Shown here piece by piece: positions 44,010 to 53,171 of a stretch of 64,000 bases of DNA (position 1 is the stretch's first letter; every line of letters starts with the position of its first letter). This DNA comes from Sphingomonas sp. 37zxx. GTDB taxonomy: Bacteria; Pseudomonadota; Alphaproteobacteria; Sphingomonadales; Sphingomonadaceae. A program made the translations under genes and the position numbers. The notes below the pieces were generated by a model. It had not been told where the DNA came from and ran no database searches. It saw nothing but the letters and a program-made list of their open reading frames with translations. The stretch is taken from NCBI RefSeq assembly GCF_000786205.1, contig NZ_JROH01000005.1:1-64000 (forward strand). Direction: 5' to 3'.

Positions 44010-46159
44010 TCGAACGCCCGATCCTCGACCGGCACCGCCGCGCGGCAAAGATGCGGGTGCTGCTCGACAGCGTCGCGGTGGCGCTGCCGCTGACCCTCGG
44101 CGCGGCGGCGATCGGTTGGCGGCTAGGCGGCGGCACGGTTGCTATCGCGCTGTCGCTCATCGGTGCGGCCGTGCTGGCGTTGGTGGCATGGCGGCGGGGC
44201 CAGCGCTTCGACCGCGCTTGGCTGGTGTCCCGGCTCGATGCTGAGGTTCCCGCGTTCGAAGACAGCAGCGCCCTACTATTCGCGCCCGGCGCCAAGCTGG
44301 CCGGTCTGGCAGAGCTACAACGCCGCCGGATCGAGGCGCGGATCGATGCCGCGCAACCGCTCGACCTGCGCCCGCCCTGGTCACAACGCGCGATCCTGGC
44401 GGCGTGGATCGCTGCTATCGTGCTGGCGCTCGCGGCATGGCTCTGGCCCGATCCGCTTAACCCTATCGCCCCGCAGCCGACCGCAACGCCTGCCCCCGTC
44501 GCAGGCCCACCCCGCCTGGTCGCCGCCAGCATAGGGATCACGCCGCCAGCCTATACCGGCCTGCCCGCGCGCGAGCAGGCCAGCCTCGACGCGCAAATTC
44601 CCGCAGGATCACGGATCACCTGGTCGCTAGCCTTCTCGCCGCACCCAGCCGCAGCGACGATCGCCTTCCCCGGCAGCCAAGCCGTCCCGCTGACCCGAAA
44701 CGGCGCGCGCTGGACCGCCGCCCACACCGCCACCCGCCCAGCGCTATACCGGATCGAAGCAACCGCCCTTCCCCGCCAACGCCTCCACCGCATCGAAACC
44801 ATCGCCGACACGCCCCCCACCATCCGCGCGATCACCCCGTCCGAACAACTCGCCACCGTCACCGCCGGCCAGCGCCGCTGGACCCCGGTGTTCGAGGCGA
44901 GCGACGATTACGGCGTTGCGGCTGGCGCGACGCTGCGGATCACCGTCACCGCAGGCGAAGGGGAAAACATCAGCTTCACCCAGCGGACGATTATGCTGGC
45001 GGGCAGCGGCCCATCGCGCCGCCGGCGCTTTACCGCGACGCTCGACATCGCGCGCGAAGGCCTCGCCCCCGGCGGCGACCTGATCGCGCAACTCATCGTC
45101 ACCGACAATCGCTCGCCCGCCTCGCAGCGAGTCGAGGGGCCGAGCGTGATCCTGCGCTGGCCCACCGATCTGGGGCTGGCCGACGGCCTGAACGGCATGG
45201 CACAACCCGTCATGCCCGCCTATTTCCGCAGCCAGCGCCAGATCATCATCGACGCCGAAGCCTTGATCCGCGATCGCGCCCGGCTGGGGGCTGATGCCTT
45301 TGCGACGCGATCGAACGCGCTTGGCGAAGATCAGGCGATCCTGCGGCTTCGCTATGGCCAGTTCGTCGGGGAGGAGGCAGAGGGTGCAGGATCGGGCGGC
45401 GGCATCGCGCTGCCCACCAACGACGAGCCGGCGCTGCCAACCAACGACACGCCACCCGCCGCAGCGCAAGACCGGCAAGACCCGACGCTGGGCGACGGCC
45501 ATTCGGAAGGTGACGGACACGATCATGGCGCGCCCGGCGGCGATTTCGATGCCGCGCGCAGTTTCGGCCATGTCCATGACGATAGCGACGCCTCGACGCT
45601 CTACGATCCGGGGACGCGGAGCACGCTCGCACAGGCACTCGACGCGATGTGGTCGTCCGAGCGCGAGTTACGCCAGGGCGACCCGCGAGCGGCACTGCCT
45701 CACGCCAACCGCGCACTCGCCTTGCTCAAGGAAGCGCAGCAGGCGACGCGGATATTCTTGCCCCGCGTCGGTGCGGAACTGCCGCCGATCGACCTGACCC
45801 GGCGGCTGTCGGGTGATCGTGAGGGCATCGTCGCGCGGCGGCTGCCGCAAGCCGAGCCACCCAACCCCGACACCGCCCTCTCAGACGCCTGGCGCGGGCT
45901 CGCCGACATCCCCGGCAAGCGCCCGCCCCTCCGGCTTGGCGCGCTCGATCGTTGGGTGCGGACCAATGGCGACAAGCTCGCCGACCCGCTGGCGCTGCGC
46001 GCGGCGATCGACACGCTGCGCGGCGAGCCCGGCTGTGGTGAGTGTCGCGATCGGCTGCGCGCGTTGCTGTGGCGCGCGATCGAGCCCCCTCCCGCCGCGA
46101 TCAAACGCCGCGCGACCCCGCGCCCCAGCGGTCGCCGTTATCTCGAAGCGCTGCGATGA
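44006..46159 (+). CDS. Large DUF4175-type membrane protein
   Basis: A 717-residue protein with two TM helices near the N-terminus (LLDSVAVALPLTLGAAAIGW; LSLIGAAVLALVAWRRG) and a third at about 133-152. A large extracytoplasmic region with Ig-like strands follows (ITPPAYTGLPAREQASLDAQ; TADTPPTIRAI), then an acidic low-complexity stretch (GDGHSEGDGHDHGAP) and a helical end. This layout matches DUF4175-type proteins that accompany Bat-like operons. The His/Asp-rich stretch could bind metal. ATG and stop codons overlap at both ends. Confidence 0.82.
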   Translation: MIERPILDRHRRAAKMRVLLDSVAVALPLTLGAAAIGWRLGGGTVAIALSLIGAAVLALVAWRRGQRFDRAWLVSRLDAEVPAFEDSSALLFAPGAKLAGLAELQRRRIEARIDAAQPLDLRPPWSQRAILAAWIAAIVLALAAWLWPDPLNPIAPQPTATPAPVAGPPRLVAASIGITPPAYTGLPAREQASLDAQIPAGSRITWSLAFSPHPAAATIAFPGSQAVPLTRNGARWTAAHTATRPALYRIEATALPRQRLHRIETIADTPPTIRAITPSEQLATVTAGQRRWTPVFEASDDYGVAAGATLRITVTAGEGENISFTQRTIMLAGSGPSRRRRFTATLDIAREGLAPGGDLIAQLIVTDNRSPASQRVEGPSVILRWPTDLGLADGLNGMAQPVMPAYFRSQRQIIIDAEALIRDRARLGADAFATRSNALGEDQAILRLRYGQFVGEEAEGAGSGGGIALPTNDEPALPTNDTPPAAAQDRQDPTLGDGHSEGDGHDHGAPGGDFDAARSFGHVHDDSDASTLYDPGTRSTLAQALDAMWSSERELRQGDPRAALPHANRALALLKEAQQATRIFLPRVGAELPPIDLTRRLSGDREGIVARRLPQAEPPNPDTALSDAWRGLADIPGKRPPLRLGALDRWVRTNGDKLADPLALRAAIDTLRGEPGCGECRDRLRALLWRAIEPPPAAIKRRATPRPSGRRYLEALR

Positions 46160-47850
46160 CCGGCGACACCTTTGCCTGGAGCCTGATCGCGATCGTCGGA
46201 TCGCTGCTGCTGGCAAGCTGGCTGCTGGTGCGTCGCGGGCTTGGGCCGCGCAGGCTGGTACCGCTGCTCGCGTTGCAATGGCTGGCGGGGGCGGCGTTGC
46301 TGCTGTTCCTGTTCCCGCCGAGCGTGCGGATCGGCGGCGGTTCGCTCACCGTCGTCACCAGCCCGATGGCGGCGGGTCCGACCGGAAACGTCGTCAGCCT
46401 GCCCGAAGCGGGCAACGTCCCAGGTGCCAAACCGGTCCCCGATTTCGCCGCAGCCATCGCGGACGTTCCCGCCGGCACGCCGATCGAATTGCTGGGGCTA
46501 GGGCTGGTCGAGCGCGACCGGATCGCGATCACCAACCCGCTACGCTTCACCCCGCCGCCGCAGCCCGCCGGCATCACCGCGATCACCTTGCCCGAACCCA
46601 CCGCCCCCGGTGCCGGCTTTATGTTCGGGGGGCAGGCAAGCGGCTTGGCCGGTGGCACGGCCGATCTGCTCGATCCCGCAGGTACCCGCGTCGCAAATGT
46701 CCCAATCGCCACCGACGGCCAATTCAGGCTTTCGGGCACCGCGCCGGTCGCCGGCACCGCGCTGTTCACGCTGGTCGCGCGCAACCGTTCTGGCGGCGTT
46801 ATCGAACGGCTGGCGATCCCGGTCGATAGCCGCGACCCCACTCCGCCACGGCTGTTGATCCTCGCCGGTGCGCCCTCTGCCGAGGTGCGCCAATTGCGCC
46901 GCTTTGCCGAGGATGCCGGGATCGACGTTACGCTGCGCGTCGATCTCGGGGCCGGGCTTCAGACCGGCGATGCGCCCGTCGCGATCGACCGCGCGACCCT
47001 GGCCCGAACCGATCTGCTGGTGATCGACGATCGCCGCTGGGAGCGCCTCTCCGGCGGTGAGCGTAATGCGATCGTCGCCGCGCTGTCGGGCGGGATGGGA
47101 TTGCTGCTGCGTCCCACCGGCCCGCTGCCCGCCGGGGTGCGGCGCGATTGGGCTTCGCTGGGCCTAGCGGTTTCGGGCGGCGATGCCAGCCTGCCGGTGC
47201 GGCTCGACGACACCCCCGATTCGCTGCCGCTTGCACGCCGCAACTTCAGCATGGGCGGGGCCAACGCGGTCACGATGCTGCGCGATTCGGCGGGCGAGGC
47301 GATCGCGGCCTGGGCACCGCGCGGGCGCGGGCGGGTCGGGCTGATGAGCGTTACCGACAGCTATGCCCTCACGCTCACCGGCGCGCCTCAGCGATATTCG
47401 GCGCTGTGGAGCATGATCTTTTCGACGCTGGCGCGTGAAGGCGAACCCGCCGCGCCGCGCCTGTCGGCGCTGGTTCGCGCGGGCGGACGCGGCGCGGTGT
47501 GCGGGTTGGCAGAGGATGCCCGGCTGCTCGCACCCGATGGCGGGGTCAGCCGCTTGCTGATTGATCGCGCCGCCAATGACTGCGCCGCCTTCTGGCCGCA
47601 ACAGCCCGGCTGGCATGTGGTGCGCAATGCCAAGGATCGCGAAACGGCGCTTTACGTCCACCCTGCAAACGCGGCACCCGCGCTTGCGGCAGCGCAGCGG
47701 CGCGAGGGGACATTGGCGCTGATCGGGTCACCCTCGACCGACGCAGCCGAACGATCGGCTCCCGGCCCACGCTGGCCCTGGCTCTTGCTGCTGCTGGCGC
47801 TGATCGCCCCGCTGTGGTGGCTCGAACGGCAAAGAGTCTCCGCGGCTTAG
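46156..47850 (+). CDS. Membrane protein of the Bat-like operon
   Basis: A 564-residue protein with two N-terminal TM helices (AWSLIAIVGSLLLASWLLV; LVPLLALQWLAGAALLLFLF), a long periplasmic region and a final TM (WPWLLLLLALIAPLWWLERQ). The middle has a carboxypeptidase-regulatory-like beta domain, then a segment (PRLLILAGAPSAEVRQLRRF ... GMGLLLRPTGPLPAGV) like the glutamine-amidotransferase-fold domain of other Bat-associated membrane proteins. It ends the co-directional series begun by the TldD-like gene. Function unknown. Confidence 0.82.
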   Translation: MTGDTFAWSLIAIVGSLLLASWLLVRRGLGPRRLVPLLALQWLAGAALLLFLFPPSVRIGGGSLTVVTSPMAAGPTGNVVSLPEAGNVPGAKPVPDFAAAIADVPAGTPIELLGLGLVERDRIAITNPLRFTPPPQPAGITAITLPEPTAPGAGFMFGGQASGLAGGTADLLDPAGTRVANVPIATDGQFRLSGTAPVAGTALFTLVARNRSGGVIERLAIPVDSRDPTPPRLLILAGAPSAEVRQLRRFAEDAGIDVTLRVDLGAGLQTGDAPVAIDRATLARTDLLVIDDRRWERLSGGERNAIVAALSGGMGLLLRPTGPLPAGVRRDWASLGLAVSGGDASLPVRLDDTPDSLPLARRNFSMGGANAVTMLRDSAGEAIAAWAPRGRGRVGLMSVTDSYALTLTGAPQRYSALWSMIFSTLAREGEPAAPRLSALVRAGGRGAVCGLAEDARLLAPDGGVSRLLIDRAANDCAAFWPQQPGWHVVRNAKDRETALYVHPANAAPALAAAQRREGTLALIGSPSTDAAERSAPGPRWPWLLLLLALIAPLWWLERQRVSAA

Positions 47851-47897
47851 CGTCAGAACTTCTTCCGTTCGTGCTGAGGCCGATGCTAACGCGAACC

Positions 47898-49550
47898 CTA
47901 CGCCCTCGCCACAGCCTCCTTCGTCTGCCCGATCGCCTGCAAATCGCGCGCCACCGCCTCGGCCACCTTGATCCCATCGACCGCCGCCGACAGGATGCCC
48001 CCGGCATAGCCCGCCCCCTCGCCCGCCGGGTACAGCCCCGCCGTATTGAGGCTCTGAAAATCATCGCCGCGCGTGATCCGCACCGGCGAAGACGTCCGCG
48101 TCTCGACCCCGGTCAGCACCGCATCGGGATGGTCATAGCCCGGAATTTCGCGCCCGAACGCAACCAACGCCTCGCGCATCGCGGTCACCACGAAATCGGG
48201 CAGGCATTCGGCCAGATCGGTCAACTTCACACCGGGGCGATAGGAGGGGATGACGCTGCCAAGCGCCGTCGAAGGCCGGCCGGCGAGGAAATCGCCCAAT
48301 TTCTGCGCCGGCGCGCTGTAATCACCGCCGCCTGCCACATAAGCGCGCTCCTCCCAATGCCGCTGGAGCGCGATCCCCGCCAGCGGATGCCCCGGATAGT
48401 CGCGCGCGGGATCTATGCCGACGACAATGCCTGAATTGGCGTTGCGTTCATTGCGTGAATATTGGCTCATGCCGTTGGTCGCGACTCGCCCCGGCTCGGA
48501 GGTCGCGGCGACCACGGTGCCGCCGGGACACATGCAAAAGCTATAGACGGTGCGTTCATTGGCGCAGTGATGCGACAGGCTGTACGCCGCCGCCCCCAAA
48601 TCGGGATGTCCGGCGCACGGCCCGAAGCGCGCACGGTCGATCCATGATTGAGGATGCTCGATCCGCACCCCGATCGAAAACGGCTTGGCCTCGAGGAACA
48701 CGCCGCGATCGTGCAGCATGTAAAAGGTATCGCGCGCGCTGTGGCCGACCGCTAGCACCACCGGCCCCACCGCCATCGCCTCGCCGGTCTGGAACCGAAG
48801 CCCGCGCAGCCGCCGCGATCCATCGGCAGCGGTCTCGATCTCGACATCCTCAACGCGGTGCCCGAAGCGATATTCGCCGCCCAGCGCCTCGACGGTCGCG
48901 CGCATGCTCTCGACCATCGTCACCAGCCGGAAGGTGCCGATATGCGGATGTGCTTCGGTGAGGATTTCGGGCGGTGCCCCCGCCTTGACGAATTCGGTCA
49001 GCACCTTGCGGCCCAGATGGCGCGGATCCTTGATCTGGCTCCACAATTTGCCATCGGAGAAGGTGCCCGCCCCGCCCTCGCCAAACTGAACGTTCGATTC
49101 GGGGTTGAGCTCGCTTCGCCGCCACAGCCCCCAGGTATCCTTGGTGCGTTCGCGCACCACCTTGCCGCGATCGAGGATGATCGGGCGAAACCCCATCTGC
49201 GCCAGCATCAGCCCCGCGAACAATCCGCACGGCCCCGCCCCGACTACTACCGGGCGCGGCCCGACATAATCCGCCGGTGCCTTGGCGACAAAGCGATAGC
49301 CCGTATCAGGGGTCGGATTGACGTGCCGATCGCGGCGACAGCGTGCGAGCACCGGCGCTTCGTTGCGCAGCGTCACGTCGACCGAATAGACGAACTGGAT
49401 ATCCATCTTGTCGCGCGCGTCATGCGCCCGGCGCGCGATCGTGTAGCGGACCAGGTCGCGCGGGGTGACCCGCAGCCGATCGCGGATCGCGGTGGCCAGT
49501 GCTTCCTCGGGATGATGGATCGGCAGCTTGAGTTCGGTGATGCGCAGCAT
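47898..49550 (-). CDS. FAD-dependent oxidoreductase (COG2509-type)
   Basis: A 550-residue flavoprotein. The dinucleotide-binding motif is VVVGAGPCGLFAGLMLAQMG, followed by ILDRGKVVRERTKDTWGLWR and NVQFGEGGAGTFSDGKLWSQ, all characteristic of this uncharacterised dehydrogenase family. The C-terminal part has GLYPAGEGAGYAGGILSAAV, the FAD-binding end. The N-terminal 90 residues form the separate domain usual in this group. The substrate is unknown. It converges with the Bat-like operon. Confidence 0.9.
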   Translation of the reverse strand: MLRITELKLPIHHPEEALATAIRDRLRVTPRDLVRYTIARRAHDARDKMDIQFVYSVDVTLRNEAPVLARCRRDRHVNPTPDTGYRFVAKAPADYVGPRPVVVGAGPCGLFAGLMLAQMGFRPIILDRGKVVRERTKDTWGLWRRSELNPESNVQFGEGGAGTFSDGKLWSQIKDPRHLGRKVLTEFVKAGAPPEILTEAHPHIGTFRLVTMVESMRATVEALGGEYRFGHRVEDVEIETAADGSRRLRGLRFQTGEAMAVGPVVLAVGHSARDTFYMLHDRGVFLEAKPFSIGVRIEHPQSWIDRARFGPCAGHPDLGAAAYSLSHHCANERTVYSFCMCPGGTVVAATSEPGRVATNGMSQYSRNERNANSGIVVGIDPARDYPGHPLAGIALQRHWEERAYVAGGGDYSAPAQKLGDFLAGRPSTALGSVIPSYRPGVKLTDLAECLPDFVVTAMREALVAFGREIPGYDHPDAVLTGVETRTSSPVRITRGDDFQSLNTAGLYPAGEGAGYAGGILSAAVDGIKVAEAVARDLQAIGQTKEAVARA

Positions 49551-49656
49551 CGCCCGGCCTTAAGCGCTGCCGCGCCGTAAGCAAAGTGCGGCTCTAGGCG
49601 CGGATGATCTCTTGGCGTAGCCTGCCCGAAACAGCATTGGCTGGGGAGAGCATCGC

Positions 49657-50055
49657 ATGATGAAGCAGCTAATCTATCGATCACAGCCCTTTGGCTATGA
49701 TCATGCGATGCTGGCCGGCATCCTTTCGGCGGCCCGGCGCAACAATCCGCGCGACGACATCACCGGCGCGCTGATCTGCCGCCATGATTTGTATCTGCAA
49801 TTGATCGAGGGACCGGCGGCGGCGATCGATGCCCTCTACGCGCGGATCACAGTCGACGATCGCCACGGCGATGTCCGGCTATTACTGAGCGACGAGGTGT
49901 CCGAGCGGATGTTTCCGGCCTGGGCGATGCTCGATGACGAAGCGCCGTCGCTGTTCTGGTCACCCGCCGAAGTTGTGGACGGCGCGCTGGAGGCTGCAAG
50001 CCCGGCGATGCTGCGCGCGGCATTTGGCCGATTGCGGAAACGAACGCTCGATTGA
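49657..50055 (+). CDS. BLUF-domain blue-light photoreceptor
   Basis: A 132-residue protein that is essentially one BLUF domain binding FAD. The photochemical residues are present: Tyr7 (LIYRS), Asn30 (RRNNPRDDITG), Gln48 (LQLIEGP), Trp89 and Met91 (FPAWAM), so it should be light-active. GGGGAGAG precedes the ATG. Short BLUF proteins signal by protein contact rather than by a fused output domain. The partner is unknown; the next genes are hemN and the FixLJ-type system. Confidence 0.92.
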   Translation: MMKQLIYRSQPFGYDHAMLAGILSAARRNNPRDDITGALICRHDLYLQLIEGPAAAIDALYARITVDDRHGDVRLLLSDEVSERMFPAWAMLDDEAPSLFWSPAEVVDGALEAASPAMLRAAFGRLRKRTLD

Positions 50056-50177
50056 TCGGGGTTGGGGCGGCTTGCCGATGAACGCCGCTGAATACGGGAA
50101 ATCCACAATGCCGATGCGCGCGCAGCCGCTTTAGTCAAGGTCTGGCTGCCGGGCCAACGGCATCGTGGAGAACGCAC

Positions 50178-50342
50178 ATGGATGCCGCCATCGACCTATC
50201 GCAGCCACTCGCTGCCCAACGCCACTATCCGCGTGGCGAGCACGCACAGGGCGCGCGGGGCTGCCCGACTTCCTTGCGGCTTCACGCGCTGTCGATCCGC
50301 GCTCGACCCACTCGTCTTGAGGCGGATCAGGAGCGCATCTGA
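50178..50342 (+). CDS. Possible 54-residue leader ORF of hemN
   Basis: ATG at 50178 follows GTGGAG with good spacing and the frame stops one base before the hemN ATG. The product (MDAAIDLSQPLAAQRHYPRG at its start) is basic and resembles nothing I know. Its 3' end carries the AGGAG used by hemN, so translation of the two would be coupled. It may be a regulatory upstream ORF or chance. Confidence 0.35.
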   Translation: MDAAIDLSQPLAAQRHYPRGEHAQGARGCPTSLRLHALSIRARPTRLEADQERI

Positions 50343-50343
50343 C

Positions 50344-51657
50344 ATGCACGTCTTCCTTCCCGAAATCGCCGATCAATCGGTGCCGCGCTACACCAGCTAT
50401 CCCACCGCGATGGCGTTCACGCCGGCGGTTGGATCAGGCCAGCAGGCAGCGGCGCTGGCCGCGCTTACGGCGGAAACCACGGCGTCGATCTATATCCACA
50501 TCCCCTATTGCCATCAAATATGCTGGTATTGCGGCTGCAACACCGGGGCGATCGGCAAGGTGGAGCGGCTGGCAACCTATGTCGCTGCCTTGGTCCGCGA
50601 GATCGAAACGGTGGGCCGGCGGTTCCCCGGACGGGTGACCGCGGTGCATTTCGGCGGCGGCAGTCCCAACGCGCTGTCCACCGGGCTGTTCGCGCTGGTC
50701 TGCCACGCCATCCGCGCGAGCTTTTCGGTCAGCGGCGATGCCGAATGGGCAGCAGAGCTTGACCCGCGCCATCTGGACGAATCCTATGCCCAGGGGCTGG
50801 CGGCGGCGGGCATCTCCCGGGTCAGCCTGGGGGCGCAGACCTTTGCCCCGCAGATCCAGGCGCGGATCAATCGTATTCAACCCTTTCGCCAGGTCGCCCG
50901 TAGCGCGGCAGCGATGCGCGCCGCCGGGATCGAGCGGATCAATCTCGATCTGATGTACGGCCTGCCCGGCCAGACCCTCGACGACATTGCCGCGACGATC
51001 GCCCAGGCATTGCTGCTGCGGCCCGATCGGATCGCGATGTTCGGCTATGCCCATCTGCCGCTCCAGTTGCCGCGCCAACGGATGATCGACAGCACCGCGC
51101 TGCCCACGGCGCGGGAGCGCTTTTGGCAAAGCGCGCTGGCGCACGATCTGTTGACCGAAGCGGGCTATGATCCGGTGGGGTTCGATCATTTCGCACGGCA
51201 CGGCGATGGCCTGTCCGCCGCCGCGAGGACCGGCGAGCTTCGCCGGAATTTCCAGGGCTTCACCGATGATCCGGCCGACGTCGTGCTCGGGATCGGTGCC
51301 TCGGCCATCAGCCACTTTCCCGACCTGATCGTCCAGAATGAGAAACATGTCGGCAGCTGGCGGATGCGCGCGGCCAATGGCCAGCTCACCGGCGTAAGGG
51401 GGGTCGAGCGCGATGCCGATGACCGGCTGCGCGGTGCGATCATCGAGCGGCTGTTGTGCCAGGGCGAGGCCGATATCTCGACCTATATCGCCCGCCACGG
51501 CGAACCGGCGATCGATCAGCTCGAAGCACTTGGGGTAGTTCGCAGGATCACGGATCGGATCGAGATCACCGACATCGGTTGGCCCTACGCCCGGATCGTC
51601 GCCGCAGCCTTTGACTCGCGCCGATCGGTAACACTGCCGCTGAGCCGCGCCGTCTGA
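50344..51657 (+). CDS. hemN: Oxygen-independent coproporphyrinogen III oxidase
   Basis: A 437-residue radical-SAM enzyme that makes protoporphyrinogen IX without oxygen. The cluster motif CHQICWYCGC (Cys56, Cys60, Cys63 and Cys65) is complete, preceded by the diagnostic VPRYTSYPTA near the N-terminus. HFGGGSPNAL and NLDLMYGLPGQT are the SAM/substrate motifs. The start is fixed by the VPRYTSYP position and AGGAG upstream. The nearby FixL/FixJ genes suggest oxygen control, although I found no clean FNR/FixK box in the upstream 290 bases. Confidence 0.94.
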   Translation: MHVFLPEIADQSVPRYTSYPTAMAFTPAVGSGQQAAALAALTAETTASIYIHIPYCHQICWYCGCNTGAIGKVERLATYVAALVREIETVGRRFPGRVTAVHFGGGSPNALSTGLFALVCHAIRASFSVSGDAEWAAELDPRHLDESYAQGLAAAGISRVSLGAQTFAPQIQARINRIQPFRQVARSAAAMRAAGIERINLDLMYGLPGQTLDDIAATIAQALLLRPDRIAMFGYAHLPLQLPRQRMIDSTALPTARERFWQSALAHDLLTEAGYDPVGFDHFARHGDGLSAAARTGELRRNFQGFTDDPADVVLGIGASAISHFPDLIVQNEKHVGSWRMRAANGQLTGVRGVERDADDRLRGAIIERLLCQGEADISTYIARHGEPAIDQLEALGVVRRITDRIEITDIGWPYARIVAAAFDSRRSVTLPLSRAV

Positions 51658-51747
51658 CGCTGCTCGGCGCCACTCTCCGTAACATCCACAATGTCGCAAG
51701 CTGCCCAGCACCAATAGCCTGATGCCAATTCAACCGAGGAGGCGACG

Positions 51748-52551
51748 ATGAAGAACGTTCTTGTGCTCTTGCATGACGATCCCGGCCAGGAGGCACGGTT
51801 TCAGTCGGCGCTCGATCTGACGCGCGCGCTGGGTGGGCATCTGACCTGTGTCGACGTTTCGATCCTGCCGGTTCTCGTCGGCGACTATGTCGACATGGGC
51901 GGCACCGCGCTGATGATGGCCGACGAACAACAACGCGAAGGTGCCAACCGGACGCGGATGCAGGCCCGCCTGGAGGCCGAGGACGTGGCCTATAGCTGGC
52001 ATGACGAACGCGGATTTCTAAGCCAGTGCATCCTCGATTCGGCGGGCTTGACCGACCTGATCGTGCTGAACCGCGAATTGGACAGCATCCTGTATCCCGA
52101 CATGTTCGATCTGGTCGGCGATGTGCTGATCAAGACGCGCAAGCCGATCGTCGCGGTGCCGGCGTCGACCAAAAAATTCGATGCGTTCGGCAGTGCGCTG
52201 GTCGCCTGGGATGGATCAGCCCAATCCGAAGCAGCGCTCCAGGCGGCGGTACCGTTGCTGCAACACGCGCGCATGGTGACGATCCTGGAGATCGACGACG
52301 GGTCGCTGAAACTGCCCGCTATCGATGCCGCGACCTATTTGTCGCGCCATGACATCAAATCGATGATCCGCCGCGAGACGTCGCTGACCGATGTTGCCAG
52401 CACCACGATCCTGCAAGCGATCACCGAGACCGGCGCTGCCTATCTGGTGATGGGAGGCTTTGGCCATAGCCGCTTCCTCCAGGCAACTTTTGGCGGCGTC
52501 ACCCGGCGCATGCTGAAGGAATGCCCGGTGCCGCTGTTCCTGGCGCACTGA
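51748..52551 (+). CDS. Universal stress protein, tandem domain
   Basis: A 267-residue cytoplasmic protein with two UspA-like halves. The first (1-140) starts MKNVLVLLHDDPGQEARF and is degenerate. The second (about 147-267) keeps the start ALVAWDGSAQSEAALQAA and the nucleotide loop GGFGHSRFLQATFGG typical of ATP-binding Usp proteins. GAGGAGGCG precedes the ATG. Usp genes are common in oxygen-limitation regulons, which fits the FixLJ and hemN neighbours. Confidence 0.9.
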   Translation: MKNVLVLLHDDPGQEARFQSALDLTRALGGHLTCVDVSILPVLVGDYVDMGGTALMMADEQQREGANRTRMQARLEAEDVAYSWHDERGFLSQCILDSAGLTDLIVLNRELDSILYPDMFDLVGDVLIKTRKPIVAVPASTKKFDAFGSALVAWDGSAQSEAALQAAVPLLQHARMVTILEIDDGSLKLPAIDAATYLSRHDIKSMIRRETSLTDVASTTILQAITETGAAYLVMGGFGHSRFLQATFGGVTRRMLKECPVPLFLAH

Positions 52552-53045
52552 GCGCATCGGTGCGGGCGATCGACGTGAAACCGGGCGATGTGAAACCGGG
52601 CAACGCCTGGACCCCGGCCACCGATCGCCCGCAGGTGCCGCTAAGGGCGAATGGTGCCCGCACCCTGCCGACCGGGATTGATTCCGAGCCGGTCGTCGAT
52701 CGCCGCGCGCTCATCATCGAGCCCGAAGACAGCGTGCGGCGCAGCCTGCAATTGATGCTGCAGGGCTTTCGTTTCGCCGTGCGGTCCTTCGGTGCCCTCG
52801 CCCCGGCACTGGCCGATTCCTACGCGCGCGACGCGCATGTCCTGCTGGTGGCGCATGACGTGCTCAATAGCGGCGATCGCGCCCTGCTGTCGGCGCTGCG
52901 CCAATCGGGCTGGCAGGGCCGTGCGATCCTGGTCGCCCGATCGCCCACCACCGACCTGGCCGACGAGGCACGGCACGCCGGCTTCGCTGCGATCGTCGAC
53001 AAGCCGATCGGTCGGCTGGAACTGCTCAACGCGCTTTCAAAATGA
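52521..53045 (+). CDS. Degenerate receiver-domain protein
   Basis: A 174-residue protein whose C-terminal 115 residues have a CheY-like receiver fold (RRALIIEPEDSVRRSLQLML ... IVDKPIG with the conserved Lys). At the end of strand 3 the sequence reads VLLVAHDVLN, with Ala where the phospho-acceptor Asp should be, so it is probably a pseudo-receiver. The chosen ATG overlaps the stress-protein gene by 31 bases; a later start near 52590 is possible. It precedes the FixL-like kinase and may modulate it by protein contact. Confidence 0.65.
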   Translation: MPGAAVPGALSASVRAIDVKPGDVKPGNAWTPATDRPQVPLRANGARTLPTGIDSEPVVDRRALIIEPEDSVRRSLQLMLQGFRFAVRSFGALAPALADSYARDAHVLLVAHDVLNSGDRALLSALRQSGWQGRAILVARSPTTDLADEARHAGFAAIVDKPIGRLELLNALSK

Positions 53046-53171
53046 CGCCCCTGCCCCGGTACAGCATCGCGCATGGCAAGGGGGGGGGCAGCACATCGGT
53101 GGTAATGCCATAGCCGTCCTGTTATTGCCCTCCCCGCTCCGGGGCTTGCCTGCGCCGGTCAGTCGGAAGGC

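Noticed and set aside
50056..50343. FNR/FixK box upstream of hemN
   Set aside because: I looked for TTGAT-N4-ATCAA and close variants and found none.
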